From Desulfobacteraceae bacterium (GTDB lineage Bacteria > Desulfobacterota > Desulfobacteria > Desulfobacterales > Desulfosarcinaceae), in the NCBI GenBank assembly GCA_003599575.1, contig QZKV01000119.1, positions 1-64,000 of the forward strand: 64,000 nucleotides of DNA, in the 5' to 3' direction. Shown here piece after piece: positions 55,123 to 64,000 of this stretch. The notes under the pieces were generated by a model. That model was given only the letters and a program-made list of their open reading frames with translations. It made no database searches and was not told the origin of the DNA. The position numbers and the translations under genes were made by a program. How positions within the stretch are numbered: the first letter of the stretch is position 1; each line of letters begins with the position of its first letter.

Positions 55123-55503
55123 ATGAACAGAGTTATCGCCATTCCATCTGAAAACCCGGGTGGCCTGGATGCCGGATTAGGAGCCCACTTCGGCCACTGT
55201 GATTTATATACCCTGGTCACCGTGGAAGACGGCAAGGTGGGCAACATCAGGGTAATTCCCAATGTGCCCCACCAACAAGGCGGCTGCATGGCTCCGGTTC
55301 AGCATTTGGCCGGCAACGGCGTCAACCAGTTGATCGCCGGCGGAATGGGATTGAGGCCCTTGATGGGGTTCAAACAAGCGGGTATCGAAGTCTATTTCGG
55401 CGGCGCCGCCCAGACTGTTGGAGAAGCGGTCCAGGCAATGCTGGCCGGACAATTGCCGCAGTTCAAACAAGAGCATACTTGCGGTGGCGGTGGCGGCCAC
55501 TAG
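55123..55503 (+). CDS. NifX/MTH1175-family protein with Gly-His tail
   Basis: 126 residues from ATG 55123 with AAAGGAG upstream. Core: AIPSENPGGLDAGLGAHFGHCDLY and LIAGGMGLRPLMGFKQAGIEV; C-terminus CGGGGGH, a possible metal-binding end. Follows the previous NifX-like gene by 102 bases; probably the same transcript. Confidence 0.88.
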   Translation: MNRVIAIPSENPGGLDAGLGAHFGHCDLYTLVTVEDGKVGNIRVIPNVPHQQGGCMAPVQHLAGNGVNQLIAGGMGLRPLMGFKQAGIEVYFGGAAQTVGEAVQAMLAGQLPQFKQEHTCGGGGGH

Positions 55504-55574
55504 AAGGCAAACCAGCTTGCCCGAGCCTCCAATCCAGGGGCCGGGGCAGGCTGTCCGGTTCATGGGCTTGAATT

Positions 55575-56033
55575 ATGGAGACAAAACATTCACAGCATTT
55601 GGAAGAGGTGATAGCGGTCCTGCCTTCCGGGAGGCGATTCTGCCAGCACGCGGGCCACAATTTGGAAAACTGTCGCAGTGTGACCTCAAGCGCGGATGGT
55701 GTCGGAAGTTGTGGAGACAAAATCCAGGTCGATCTCCGCGTGAGGGGCGGCTTGCTTGAAGAGGTTAAATGCACACCGGAGGGTTGCCTTTACACTGTGG
55801 CGTGTGCCAGCGCCATGAGCATGCTGGCCACAGGCTGCAGTATCGAGCAGGCCTTGAAGCTTCAGCCCGAAGATGTAGCGCGTAAGCTGGGAGAATTGCC
55901 CGAAGATCACCTGCATTGCGCTCGCCTGGCGATAAACACCCTGGGGGATGCCATCGCCGAATATTATCGGAAGACACTCGCTATCGACAGAGCAAAGATC
56001 GGCGGTCGATCGCCTGGTGCTGGAAAGGAATAG
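55575..56033 (+). CDS. NifU/IscU-like iron-sulfur scaffold domain protein
   Basis: 152 residues. Cysteines occur as GSCGDKIQVDLRVRGG, KCTPEGCLYTVACASAMSMLATG and DHLHCARLAINTLGDAI, the three-cysteine pattern of IscU/NifU N-terminal scaffolds, preceded by an extra segment with CQHAGHNLENC. It would assemble clusters for neighbouring proteins. The ribosome-binding site is weak, so the exact start is uncertain. Confidence 0.82.
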   Translation: METKHSQHLEEVIAVLPSGRRFCQHAGHNLENCRSVTSSADGVGSCGDKIQVDLRVRGGLLEEVKCTPEGCLYTVACASAMSMLATGCSIEQALKLQPEDVARKLGELPEDHLHCARLAINTLGDAIAEYYRKTLAIDRAKIGGRSPGAGKE

Positions 56034-56035
56034 CT

Positions 56036-56287
56036 GTGCCCATTTTTGATATGAAATGCCTGGATTGCGGTTATACAGGAGAAGTGCTGCTGATCGACCG
56101 GGCAGCGCCCATGCAATGTCCTTCCTGCGGCAGTCAAGCAACGACCAAACTGATGTCCGCGCCCAGCAGCTTGACCGGTCGCAGCGGTCAACACCTGCCC
56201 GGCCCGCAGGACACGGCCTGCTGCGGCAGTCACCCAGGCCAAGCGGCCGCTTGTGCCGGCCCGGGATCTTGTTGCGGCCGGCGCTGA
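56036..56287 (+). CDS. FmdB-like zinc-ribbon protein
   Basis: 83 residues starting at GTG 56036 with AAGGA upstream: PIFDMKCLDCGYTGEV and CPSCGSQATTKLM, the FmdB pattern, then a Cys-rich tail (ACCGSHP, GSCCGRR). Two bases after the scaffold gene. Second FmdB-like gene of the window; role unknown. Confidence 0.8.
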   Translation: MPIFDMKCLDCGYTGEVLLIDRAAPMQCPSCGSQATTKLMSAPSSLTGRSGQHLPGPQDTACCGSHPGQAAACAGPGSCCGRR

Positions 56288-56290
56288 AGG

Positions 56291-56686
56291 ATGAAACGCA
56301 AGGACCGGCCCATGCGCTCGATCGTATTGGTGTCACCCCTGCTAGATCGGTGGCAGGAATTTGCCCATGCCTTAAAAGCCGGCATCCAGGTTGGTATTAT
56401 CAATGCCCGGTCCGGCAATGAGGCCTTGGAAGCGGCCCGGACCGCCAATCCGGTGGCAATGGCCATTGACGTCCAACTTGGCGACATGTCGGGAGTTGAT
56501 CTGGTCAAGCGCCTGCTTCGCCTCAACGCCATGATCAACATCGCCCTGGCCAGTGATGAGCCGGAAGAACACTTTCATGCAAAGACAGAAGGCCTCGGCA
56601 TCTTGATGAAACTATCGTCCATCCCCAATTCGGCCGAGGCCGCCGGCTTGATCGCGTGCCTGCGGCAGGTGACGGAACTGCCCTGA
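56291..56686 (+). CDS. Stand-alone response-regulator receiver-like protein
   Basis: 131 residues with the CheY-like order of strands and helices: SIVLVSP, MAIDVQLGDMSGVDLV with Asp at the phospho-acceptor position, and IALASDEPEEH. The usual lysine and acidic pair are less clear, so phosphorylation is uncertain. Starts 3 bases after the FmdB-like gene and closes the plus-strand operon. A second ATG at 56312 is possible. Confidence 0.7.
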   Translation: MKRKDRPMRSIVLVSPLLDRWQEFAHALKAGIQVGIINARSGNEALEAARTANPVAMAIDVQLGDMSGVDLVKRLLRLNAMINIALASDEPEEHFHAKTEGLGILMKLSSIPNSAEAAGLIACLRQVTELP

Positions 56687-56741
56687 TGCACCTGCCGGCC
56701 CGCGCCCCTCCGGTGAGGCGGAGCCGCCGATAAGACATCAC

Positions 56742-57353
56742 CTATTCACCGGCAGCCAGTTTCATGCCCAACATTCTTGCCTTTTTCCTGATGCGCGCGG
56801 ACAGTTCGGGTTCCGGGCGGCCGGCCGCCTGGCCGATGAACAACACCCCTACGGTTCTGGCGCCGAGCATTCCGGCGGCGTTCTTGAGCAGTCCGACCAT
56901 GCGGGAGGAATTGCGGCTCACCAGGGCCGGTGCAGCCGATGAGGCCACCACGACGGCCCGCCGCGGCCTGGCCGAATTGCGCACCTTGGGTGCGCGCATG
57001 CCCCAGGGCCAATAGGCAAAGCAGGCCAGCCGCTCGATGAAACGCTTCATCAGGGCGGTGACCGTGCCGAAATTCATGGGGCAGGCCATCACAATGGCGT
57101 CCGATTGCTCCAAGGCATTCAAAATCTCCGCCATCTCGTCGGGCAGCACGCACTCCCCGCGCTGCGGATCTTCATCCTGCATACAGGTCCGGCAGTTGGT
57201 GCAAAAGGAGACCCGCCGATCGATCAGATAGATCTTGGTGACCTTGGCCCCTTTTTCGGCGGCCGCGCCCAAGATCTCATCCACGGCCGTATCATTCACC
57301 CCGCCTTTGCGGTAGCTGCCGATAATTGCGGTTATTCTGGTTGGCTTTGGCAT
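56742..57353 (-). CDS. NADPH-dependent FMN reductase / iron-sulfur flavoprotein-like
   Basis: About 203 residues. Flavodoxin-like opening ITAIIGSYRKGGVNDTAVDE, a Cys pair CTNCRTCM near 50 with a following Cys in GECVLPDE, and CPMNFGTVTALMKRFIERL. This fits the NAD(P)H-dependent FMN reductase family, whose Cys-bearing members bind an Fe-S cluster. ATG 57353 (GAGG just upstream) is preferred over 57362. Stands alone, convergent to the receiver gene. Confidence 0.85.
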   Translation of the reverse strand: MPKPTRITAIIGSYRKGGVNDTAVDEILGAAAEKGAKVTKIYLIDRRVSFCTNCRTCMQDEDPQRGECVLPDEMAEILNALEQSDAIVMACPMNFGTVTALMKRFIERLACFAYWPWGMRAPKVRNSARPRRAVVVASSAAPALVSRNSSRMVGLLKNAAGMLGARTVGVLFIGQAAGRPEPELSARIRKKARMLGMKLAAGE

Positions 57354-57473
57354 GGTCCTCATTTATGTAATCGCTTGATTGTTTAATGATTGAAGGGTTA
57401 AAGGTTCAACAGCCTGCTTGCCCAACCCGCCGAATACCCGGTCAAAGGATCGAAGCACGAACGAATTGAGGCG

Positions 57474-58916
57474 TTAACGAATCCCGAACACGCCGGCCGT
57501 TATCGTCCCGATAAAGCACCAATGGAATTCACCTTCCGGGGTGGTGACGGCGCTGCTGGTCGCATACGCTGAAAAGGAGGTTTCGTTGAGGGTGCGGATC
57601 CGGTATTCATAGGTGGTTTCGCTGGTTACGCTGACGTCGGTATAGCTCGTCGCGTTGGGCGGCGTTTCGACAATCTGGATAAAATCAGCACTCCCCTGGA
57701 CGCGGCGCTCGATGATAAAACCCAGTTCATCGTCGCTGTTGTCGGTCCAGGTCAGATCGATGCGATCGAAGGAACCGGCCGTGCCGCTCAGAGCGGAGGG
57801 CGCAACCGGCGGCGCGCCGCCGATGAACGCACCCAGGGCAAAGGCGGCTTGGATTCCGGCGGGACCCAAATCGACCGTCGTGGCAACGGGGGGATCGGCC
57901 GTAATGTCGATCTCACTGATGGTGCTGACGGGATCGGCTTCGGGCCCCTGATTGATCACGTAGGCAAAGTCGCCATTGATCGGCGCCGCAACACCCAGCG
58001 GCTGCGTACCTACGGTCACCTGGCGCGGCGACGAAAAAGTCACGACTGCGTCATTGTTGATCGGAAACACCGTGACCCTGTTGAACCTGCCCGAGATATC
58101 ATCGTCGCTGTTGGTGACAAATAAAAAGTCGCCCCGCGATCCTACGGCGACACCCCAGGGACCCGGTCCTGCGTTGATTAATGTGAAAACCACTTCATCG
58201 GTGCTGGTGCGGATCACACTGACACTGTCGGAGCCGTTGTTGGCCACAAAGACATGGCGGCCATCGGGTGTTGCCGCCACGCCGATCGGCTCATTGCCGA
58301 CGGCCAGGCCGGCTATTGTTACCTCCGGTGTACCGTCATCGGTAATGACGGACACCGAACGGCGCAGATTATTGGCCACATAGACCTTGACCTGGTCGCC
58401 GCTGGCGACAGCGGCAACCCCCAAGGGGCCGTCCCCAAAAACGCCGCTTGAACTATCCCCTATCGGGATGGTGGCAGTCACTGCGCGCGTGGCGGTATTG
58501 ATCACGGAAACCGATTCGTCTCCCGCTACGGTATCGCTGCCCGAATTGGTCACATAGGCAAAATCTCCGCCCGGCGCAACGGCCACCCCGCGCGGCCGGA
58601 CGCCCACATTCACCGGCGTGGGAGCATCCGGTTCTGCGGAAAAATGACTGTCGTCGAGGAAAAAGATCCGGTTCTGACCTTCGCCCGCACAGGTCACGAT
58701 CACGAAACTGCCGTCGGGCGCCACGGCCGCACCAAAAGGCCGGCATGCCGGATCGGTAAAAGTGAATGTTACCGCATCGGTCGGGTTGTTCGTGTTGACC
58801 CGCACGACCCCGTCGAAACCGGGAATATAGGCGTAGGTGACGGCCCACACGGGCCGGATGGGCAGCAGGAGGATCATCCCCAAGAAAGCAAGCAAGACCG
58901 GGCACACGCGCTTCAT
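57474..58916 (-). CDS. Exported YVTN beta-propeller protein with fibronectin type III domain
   Basis: About 480 residues from ATG 58916 with GAGGAGT upstream; an N-terminal signal peptide ends near WA (residue 25). Repeats of about 45 residues carry YVTN/VAN-GSDSVSVI patterns (FAYVTNSGSDTV, VFVANNGSDSVSVI), forming a beta-propeller. A fibronectin type III-like domain (about 375-465, FDRIDLTWTDNSDDELGF) follows. Extracellular or surface protein of unknown ligand. Confidence 0.88.
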   Translation of the reverse strand: MKRVCPVLLAFLGMILLLPIRPVWAVTYAYIPGFDGVVRVNTNNPTDAVTFTFTDPACRPFGAAVAPDGSFVIVTCAGEGQNRIFFLDDSHFSAEPDAPTPVNVGVRPRGVAVAPGGDFAYVTNSGSDTVAGDESVSVINTATRAVTATIPIGDSSSGVFGDGPLGVAAVASGDQVKVYVANNLRRSVSVITDDGTPEVTIAGLAVGNEPIGVAATPDGRHVFVANNGSDSVSVIRTSTDEVVFTLINAGPGPWGVAVGSRGDFLFVTNSDDDISGRFNRVTVFPINNDAVVTFSSPRQVTVGTQPLGVAAPINGDFAYVINQGPEADPVSTISEIDITADPPVATTVDLGPAGIQAAFALGAFIGGAPPVAPSALSGTAGSFDRIDLTWTDNSDDELGFIIERRVQGSADFIQIVETPPNATSYTDVSVTSETTYEYRIRTLNETSFSAYATSSAVTTPEGEFHWCFIGTITAGVFGIR

Positions 58917-59031
58917 AGGACTCCTCGGCATCTTCAGTTCGTTTCGAATGGAGACAGCCTGGGCGAGTTAACGCATCGGTTCTTTCTTAAACGATGTCAG
59001 TGGCGGAATCAAGCGCGCCACAGGCCAAGGC

Positions 59032-60147
59032 TCAACCCAACCATGTAATCAGCGCCGGAAGCACCTTGTGCACGGCGCCGTGCAAAGGCAGGCGTTCGAT
59101 CCTGTCCGGGCGCACCCATTGGAAATCGGCTGGCCCGTCGAGGCGGATGCGACCGCTTTGCCAGGCATACAGGTAGACATCCAGGCGCAGTTTGAAATGG
59201 GTGTAGGCGTGGCGCACGCCGGCGATCCGCTGCCGCAGGCCCACGCTCAGCCCGAGCGCCGAACGGATGTAGGCCAGGCAGGCTTGGCCGGGATCTTCTG
59301 CGGGCCCCGGCCGGACAGAGGGAAATTCCCACATCCCGGCCAGCAGGCCTGTGGCGGGGCGTTGCGTGAGCAGCAGGCGACCGTTCTTGACGATCACGCC
59401 GGCCGCCCAGTGCTGCTGGCCGACCTTGGGGCGCTCGGCGCGGCGGGGATATTGATCCACGCTGCGGCTTTGCAGCGCTTCACAACACATCCCCAGGGGG
59501 CATTGGGCACACAACGGTTTGTGCGGGCCGCATATCAGTGCGCCCAGTTCCATCACGGCCTGGTTGTGCCGGCCGGGATGGCGCCGATCCAGAAACCGAT
59601 CGGCCGCGGCCTGAAAAAGCCTGTGCCCCTTGGCCTGATTGACCGGCGTATCCAGGCACAACAGCCGCGCCAGCACCCTTTTCACATTGCCGTCCACCAC
59701 GGCGTACGGAAGACCGAAAGCGATGCTCAGCACGGCGGCGGCGATGTAATCGCCGATACCGGGCAACTGCCGCAGCGTTTGCCATTCCGCAGGCACTTGA
59801 CCGCCGCGGGTGTCTAAAATGCGCGCCGCGCGCCACAGATTGCGCGCCCGGCTGTAGTAGCCCAAGCCCTCCCAGGCCTTGAGCACGCTTTGTTCATCGG
59901 CCCGGGCCAGGCGCTGCACATCCGGGAAAAGTTCTAAAAAACGCCGGAAATAAGGGGTGGCGGTGTTGACCTGGGTCTGCTGCAGCATGACCTCGGAAAT
60001 CCAGATGGCATACGGATCACGGGTCCTCCGCCAGGGCAGATCGCGCCGGCATTGCGCATACCATTCCGAAAGAAGGTGTCTGATCGTGGAACGCAGGTCC
60101 GCGGCAATCACGGGGAGCCGGATATCGGAGAGGTCTGGTTTCGACAT
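59032..60147 (-). CDS. mutY: A/G-specific adenine DNA glycosylase (MutY)
   Basis: About 371 residues. Helix-hairpin-helix LPGIGDYIAAAV with following catalytic Asp in VVDGNVKRV, FeS loop C-x6-C-x2-C-x5-C (CGPHKPLCAQCPLGMC), and a C-terminal NUDIX-like domain recognising 8-oxoG. Removes adenine opposite 8-oxoguanine. ATG 60147 follows GGAAGGG. Length typical for the family. Confidence 0.95.
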   Translation of the reverse strand: MSKPDLSDIRLPVIAADLRSTIRHLLSEWYAQCRRDLPWRRTRDPYAIWISEVMLQQTQVNTATPYFRRFLELFPDVQRLARADEQSVLKAWEGLGYYSRARNLWRAARILDTRGGQVPAEWQTLRQLPGIGDYIAAAVLSIAFGLPYAVVDGNVKRVLARLLCLDTPVNQAKGHRLFQAAADRFLDRRHPGRHNQAVMELGALICGPHKPLCAQCPLGMCCEALQSRSVDQYPRRAERPKVGQQHWAAGVIVKNGRLLLTQRPATGLLAGMWEFPSVRPGPAEDPGQACLAYIRSALGLSVGLRQRIAGVRHAYTHFKLRLDVYLYAWQSGRIRLDGPADFQWVRPDRIERLPLHGAVHKVLPALITWLG

Positions 60148-60256
60148 GACCCTTCCGTCTACCACACAATGCACGCGAGCGGAATCGAATCCGAATCAGG
60201 ACCTGAATCAACAAGGGGTGGATGAGTGAGGATGACGTATCCTGGCGCGCAGCCGC

Positions 60257-61078
60257 TTAAAGAAAAAAGTCCGGCAAAAGCCGGGCTCCGGGCTCGACCG
60301 CATAGCTCTCTAAATCGGTTACGCCCGCCTGGGCGAGCACGGTATCGTCGAGGAAGAAGTTGCCGCTGCAGGTCCGGCTGTCCCGCGTCAGGATGATGTG
60401 GGCTGCATCGGCCACGATCTCGGGCTTCCGGCTGCCGCGGATCGCCTCCTCACCGCCCAGCAGGTTGCGCACCGCGGCCGTGGCGATGGGCGTGCGCGGC
60501 CACAGCGCGTTGACCGCGATGCCGTCCGGGCGCAGTTCCGCGCTCATCCCCAGCACGCACATGCTCATCCCGTACTTGGCCATGGTGTAAGCCACGTGCG
60601 GGGCGAACCAGCGCGCGGCCATGTTGAGGGGCGGCGATATGTTCAGGATGTGCGGATTGACCGCTTTTTTGAGAAGCGGGATGCAGGCTTGCGAACACGC
60701 GAAGGTGCCGCGCGTGTTGACCTGGTGCATCAGGTCAAAGCGTTTCAGCGGCGTTGCGACCGTTCCGGCAAGGAAGATGGCGCTGGCGTTGTTGACCAGG
60801 ATGTCGATGCCGCCGAAGGTGGCCGCGGTTTGCGCGACGGCCGCCTGGATCTGGTCTTCGAAGCGGATATCCACCACCAGCGGCAAAGCCCTGCCGCCGG
60901 CCGCTTCGATCTCCTGCGCCGCGCTGTAGATGGTGCCGGGCAGCTTGGGATGGGGCCGGGTGGTCTTGGCGGCGACGGCGACGTTGGCGCCGTCGCGCGC
61001 CGCCCGTAAACCGATGGCGAGGCCGATGCCCCGACTCGCACCGGTGATGAAGATCGTCTTGTCTTTTAGACTTGCCAT
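60257..61078 (-). CDS. Short-chain dehydrogenase/reductase (HSDL2-like subfamily)
   Basis: About 273 residues. Cofactor motif TGASRGIG (12-19), NNAS near 95, and catalytic YTMAK with NISPPLN preceding it, typical of the HSDL2-like branch. ATG 61078 with AAGGAG upstream is chosen; the longer open frame lacks support. Substrate unknown. Confidence 0.9.
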   Translation of the reverse strand: MASLKDKTIFITGASRGIGLAIGLRAARDGANVAVAAKTTRPHPKLPGTIYSAAQEIEAAGGRALPLVVDIRFEDQIQAAVAQTAATFGGIDILVNNASAIFLAGTVATPLKRFDLMHQVNTRGTFACSQACIPLLKKAVNPHILNISPPLNMAARWFAPHVAYTMAKYGMSMCVLGMSAELRPDGIAVNALWPRTPIATAAVRNLLGGEEAIRGSRKPEIVADAAHIILTRDSRTCSGNFFLDDTVLAQAGVTDLESYAVEPGARLLPDFFL

Positions 61079-61302
61079 GGCGCGTTTTCTCCTTCCCCGC
61101 GCAGAGGGGCATATGATGGTTATATTCGGAACACGTCGTTGGGGCCGAACGGGCAACCCGGGGGATTTAATCTGGACCAAGGCACGTTATTTTGAACGTT
61201 GTGCCGTCAATCCAAAGACGAATGATCCGTTCGCGACGCGAGAACAATCAGTATATAAGTCCGCTTTGCGTGTTGGTCCATCATGGAAAGAAAGGAAAAA
61301 GG

Positions 61303-62229
61303 ATGCCGAGGCTTTTGACATCGATCGTCCTGCTCCTCTGGGTCGTGCCCGTCGGGGCCTCGGCCGGTCAGCTGGCGTATTATTCCGATTACTTCTCCTT
61401 TGTCGGTCGTGACGCGCAAGGATTCGTCGCCTTTGCCCTTGACAACAACCGGGGGGTGGACGGCTCCGATTATCAGGCGGAGCATTTCGGAGTCCTTTAT
61501 GAACAACATTCCGGATGGTTCGATTTAGCGGGCACCGGCGAATATGAAAACGCCCAGGGCATGCTCGCCCGAATACCTGACTCGGCCTATTTCAAATTCG
61601 AAGGACACCCCGAAAGCGGTCTGACCATCCGCAGTGTTGCCAACTCACTGGCGCTGTCCATTGCCCCAATGGTCATCCACCTGCATTCAGCCGGGCAAAA
61701 TCGGACCCAGGATTGGGGCGCAGCCCAAGCGATGTTACACTGGCAAGGGCGGCAGATCCCCGGCAGGGTTATCTACGAAGCTCTGATCTATTCCGAATGG
61801 AACCGTCTGACCCGCACCTATCTCGATGCCTGGGACAACTTTCAGGGCTTCTATCTGGCACTTGCCAAGGGTACCCCCGACAAGTGGCAGGACTTCTATC
61901 TGCGCAGCACGGGAGATGGCGGGCATCACCGCGGCAAGGGCTTTACCACCGCGGACGACTGGAGGGGAACCGTCTATTCCACCCGCCTCGAGGCCTCCGA
62001 TATGGCTTTAAATTTCGGATTCTTCCGCTGGCCGCAGCGCTGGACCGTCCAGGCGGTGTTGGAAGGGGCGGAAAACCCTGCTCCAGTTACCCTGCGACTG
62101 CGCCAGATCAGCCGCAGGAACCAGCGCAACTGGATCATCGGCGGTTTTGCCATGACCGTGGTAGAGGGAGAATTGCTTGGCAACGGAGAGGTCATTCCGG
62201 TGCTGGGATTGGTCGAACTGATAAAATAG
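61303..62229 (+). CDS. Exported hypothetical protein, possibly lipocalin-like (CrtC/AttH type)
   Basis: About 308 residues from ATG 61303 with AAAGGA upstream. Signal peptide LLTSIVLLLWVVPVGASAG. The remainder is beta-rich with many aromatic residues (YYSDYFSF, NFGFFRWPQRWTV, NWIIGGFAMTVVEGE). The layout recalls periplasmic AttH/CrtC-type proteins, but no diagnostic motif was verified. No functional neighbour. Confidence 0.65.
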   Translation: MPRLLTSIVLLLWVVPVGASAGQLAYYSDYFSFVGRDAQGFVAFALDNNRGVDGSDYQAEHFGVLYEQHSGWFDLAGTGEYENAQGMLARIPDSAYFKFEGHPESGLTIRSVANSLALSIAPMVIHLHSAGQNRTQDWGAAQAMLHWQGRQIPGRVIYEALIYSEWNRLTRTYLDAWDNFQGFYLALAKGTPDKWQDFYLRSTGDGGHHRGKGFTTADDWRGTVYSTRLEASDMALNFGFFRWPQRWTVQAVLEGAENPAPVTLRLRQISRRNQRNWIIGGFAMTVVEGELLGNGEVIPVLGLVELIK

Positions 62230-62320
62230 AGACGGGCGGCCTGTAATGTGGGTCTTGAGATGTATTTAAATGAAATTCCATTTTTTCCACTGAACGGGCA
62301 TTTTTTCGTGATTTCACCTT

Positions 62321-62349
62321 TTGACAGCAAGACTAGCGGCTCCTATCCT
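62321..62349 (+). promoter_or_regulatory. Sigma-70-type promoter upstream of the TPR gene
   Basis: TTGACA (62321-62326), 17-base spacer, TATCCT (62344-62349). About 370 bases upstream of the TPR start, so it implies a long leader that includes a GGCCCC/GGGGCC hairpin at 62523-62539. Remaining parts of the 62230-62718 gap show no gene. Confidence 0.5.
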
Positions 62350-62718
62350 AACCAATAAACGGATGTGCAGGGATTCAGTTGCCCCGCGGGATAACGACGC
62401 AGACCGATTGTCCGGCACGAACGAGCAACGCTCATCATCCGACTCCGGCTACCCACACAGCTCAGACCGCAATCGCTTACTCCGTATTACGTTTTCTGAT
62501 GCTGCCAGCGCTACAGCGCCGCGGCCCCCGAGCGGGGCCTCCGGTCCCCGAATTCAAAGCAACTTCTCGACTCAACCCGGGTGGATGAACCGGTATGGAC
62601 GCACTGTCAGGCCGACCGGGCCATCGAACGTCCACTCGGTCCGGGAGAACAAATTTCCCGGGTCTTTCTTAAAAGCAGCTTACACCTTGGATATCTTTCC
62701 GAGGGTTGGAGGTATGAT

Positions 62719-64000
62719 ATGACAATCAAGCACAGACCTATACTCTATATCGCCGTATTCATGACGGCGCTTGGCTTGACCGGCTACGCAAATGCCAGCA
62801 AACAGCATATCGGTGGCCATGATCAACTGGCCCTCAATGCGGACCCGCGGCAGGCCGACGGTCCTATCGCACCGGTGCTTGCGGGTCTCGGCGATCACCA
62901 TCACCCGGTCAGCACGCGATCGGAAAAGGCCCAGTACTTTTTCGACCAGGGAATGCGGCTGACCTACGGCTTCAATCACCAGGAGGCCTTGCGCAGCTTC
63001 AAGGAGGCGGCCCGGCTCGACCCCGATTGCGCCATGGCGTACTGGGGATGGGCGCTGGTGCTGGGGCCCAACTTGAACCTGCCGATGTCCGCAGCTGTGG
63101 TTCCCCAGGCGTATGATGCCGTCCAGATGGCCCTGGCCCGCAAAAATAAGGCCACGGCCCGCGAAAAAGCCTATATCGAAGCATTGGCCAAGCGGTACAG
63201 CGCAGACCCCCAGGCCGACCGGGGGCCGCTGGATGCCGCCTATGCCGAGGCCATGAAACAGGTACACGCCCGGTATCCCGACGATCTCGATGCCGCCACG
63301 CTCTATGCCGCGGCCCTGATGAATTTATCCCCCTGGAACTACTGGACCCGCGACGGCCAGCCGCTGCCCAGCACACCGGAGATCCTGAACACGCTCGAGT
63401 CGGTCATGCAGCGCGACTCCTCCCACGTCGGGGCGCTGCATTATTACATTCATGCCGTCGAAGCGGTCGACCCGGACCGCGGCGTGGCCGTGGCCGATCA
63501 ACTGCGCGGCCTGACGCCGGGAGCCGGCCATCTGGTGCATATGCCCACGCACATCTATATGCAGGTGGGCCGCTATGCCGAATCGTTCGAACTCAACGCC
63601 GAAGCAGCCAAAGCCGACGAAAACTATCTGATTCAATGCCGCACGCAGGGGATCTATCCGCTGGGGTATTATCCGCACAACATACACTTTCAGGCCTGGG
63701 CGGCGTTGATGCTGGGCAAACCGGAAGAGGCGCTGGCGACCGCCCGCAAGCTGGCTTCAAAAGTTCAACGCTATGACGCCGGTCATACGTGGGGATTGCA
63801 TCAATCCTTTGCCGGAATGCCGATTTTCACGCTGGTTCGGTATGGCCGATGGGCAGATGTCCTGGAGGAACCGCAGCCGCCGAAAACCTGGCGTTTTCTG
63901 AATGGAATGTGGCATTACGCGCGCGGCCTGGCCTATACGCATACCGATAAACTTCTGCTGGCCAAGGAAGAGCTGAAAACGGTCCGAAACATCGCTGAAG
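62719..64000 (+). CDS. Exported TPR-repeat protein (3' truncated by window)
   Basis: ATG 62719 with GGAGG upstream; at least 427 residues visible, no stop before the right edge. Signal peptide (to about NASA, residue 27). Repeats of helical TPR type: FDQGMRLTYGFNHQEALRSFKEAARLDPDCAMAYWG, later AWAALMLGKPEEALATARKL. Conserved histidine stretches (HYYIHAVE, HMPTHIYMQVG) resemble a family of exported TPR proteins. Function unknown. Confidence 0.85.
   Translation, partial: MTIKHRPILYIAVFMTALGLTGYANASKQHIGGHDQLALNADPRQADGPIAPVLAGLGDHHHPVSTRSEKAQYFFDQGMRLTYGFNHQEALRSFKEAARLDPDCAMAYWGWALVLGPNLNLPMSAAVVPQAYDAVQMALARKNKATAREKAYIEALAKRYSADPQADRGPLDAAYAEAMKQVHARYPDDLDAATLYAAALMNLSPWNYWTRDGQPLPSTPEILNTLESVMQRDSSHVGALHYYIHAVEAVDPDRGVAVADQLRGLTPGAGHLVHMPTHIYMQVGRYAESFELNAEAAKADENYLIQCRTQGIYPLGYYPHNIHFQAWAALMLGKPEEALATARKLASKVQRYDAGHTWGLHQSFAGMPIFTLVRYGRWADVLEEPQPPKTWRFLNGMWHYARGLAYTHTDKLLLAKEELKTVRNIAE

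Overview
The window looks like a chromosome segment of a GC-rich, strictly anaerobic, sulfate-reducing Desulfobacterota (Desulfobacteraceae/Desulfosarcina-like). The basis is gene content: a 16-haem Hmc redox complex, a Tmc redox complex, several heterodisulfide-reductase (Hdr) modules, a stand-alone Ni CO dehydrogenase, many dinitrogenase-FeMo-cofactor (NifX/MTH1175, 'orange protein') family genes with ferredoxin-containing MinD-like ATPases, and sigma-54-dependent regulators. No rRNA, tRNA or CRISPR array was seen.

Layout. 1-4.9 kb: tail of a NuoF/HndC-like subunit, a HoxU/NuoG-like subunit, an HdrA-MvhD-like protein and a tandem universal stress protein. 5.3-14.6 kb: hmcABCD, an HmcE/HdrC-like fusion, HdrB and HdrA; the HdrA is read through an in-frame UGA as selenocysteine. 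14.9-22.9 kb: a DsrE/TusA pair divergent from a PAS sigma-54 activator, then FmdB, a frameshifted flavodoxin, a RACo-like protein, a ferredoxin/cytochrome b membrane pair without catalytic subunit, and Mrp. 23.2-24.6 kb: second sigma-54 activator. 24.7-35.1 kb: a type I restriction-modification operon (hsdM-hsdS-...-hsdR) carrying an AAA ATPase and a cytoplasmic subtilase between hsdS and hsdR. 35.4-40.1 kb: usp-tmcD-tmcC-tmcB-tmcA. 40.7-56.7 kb: a NifX/orange-protein-rich region with CooS, PilZ, two MinD-ferredoxin ATPases, pyruvoyl arginine decarboxylase, a second UGA-containing Hdr-like protein, a third sigma-54 activator, an MBL-fold protein and an IscU-like scaffold. 56.7-64 kb: ordinary accessory genes (FMN reductase, YVTN propeller, MutY, SDR, exported protein, truncated TPR protein).

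Two themes tie the region together. First, electron transfer between periplasmic cytochromes and cytoplasmic Hdr-type iron-sulfur enzymes, with selenocysteine used in two Hdr-family proteins (HdrA Sec60, HdrD-like Sec244), each followed by a plausible bacterial SECIS hairpin. Second, a dense sigma-54 network: nine GG-N10-GC (-24/-12) promoters lie a short distance upstream of start codons on the correct strand (usp, tusA-dsrE, fmdB operon, mrp, usp-tmc operon, a nifX-like gene, cooS, the selenoprotein Hdr gene, the mbl operon), and three intact activators with cysteine-bearing PAS domains are encoded among them; two have palindromic candidate upstream activating sites.

All calls come from reading sequence and motifs; no database search was run.
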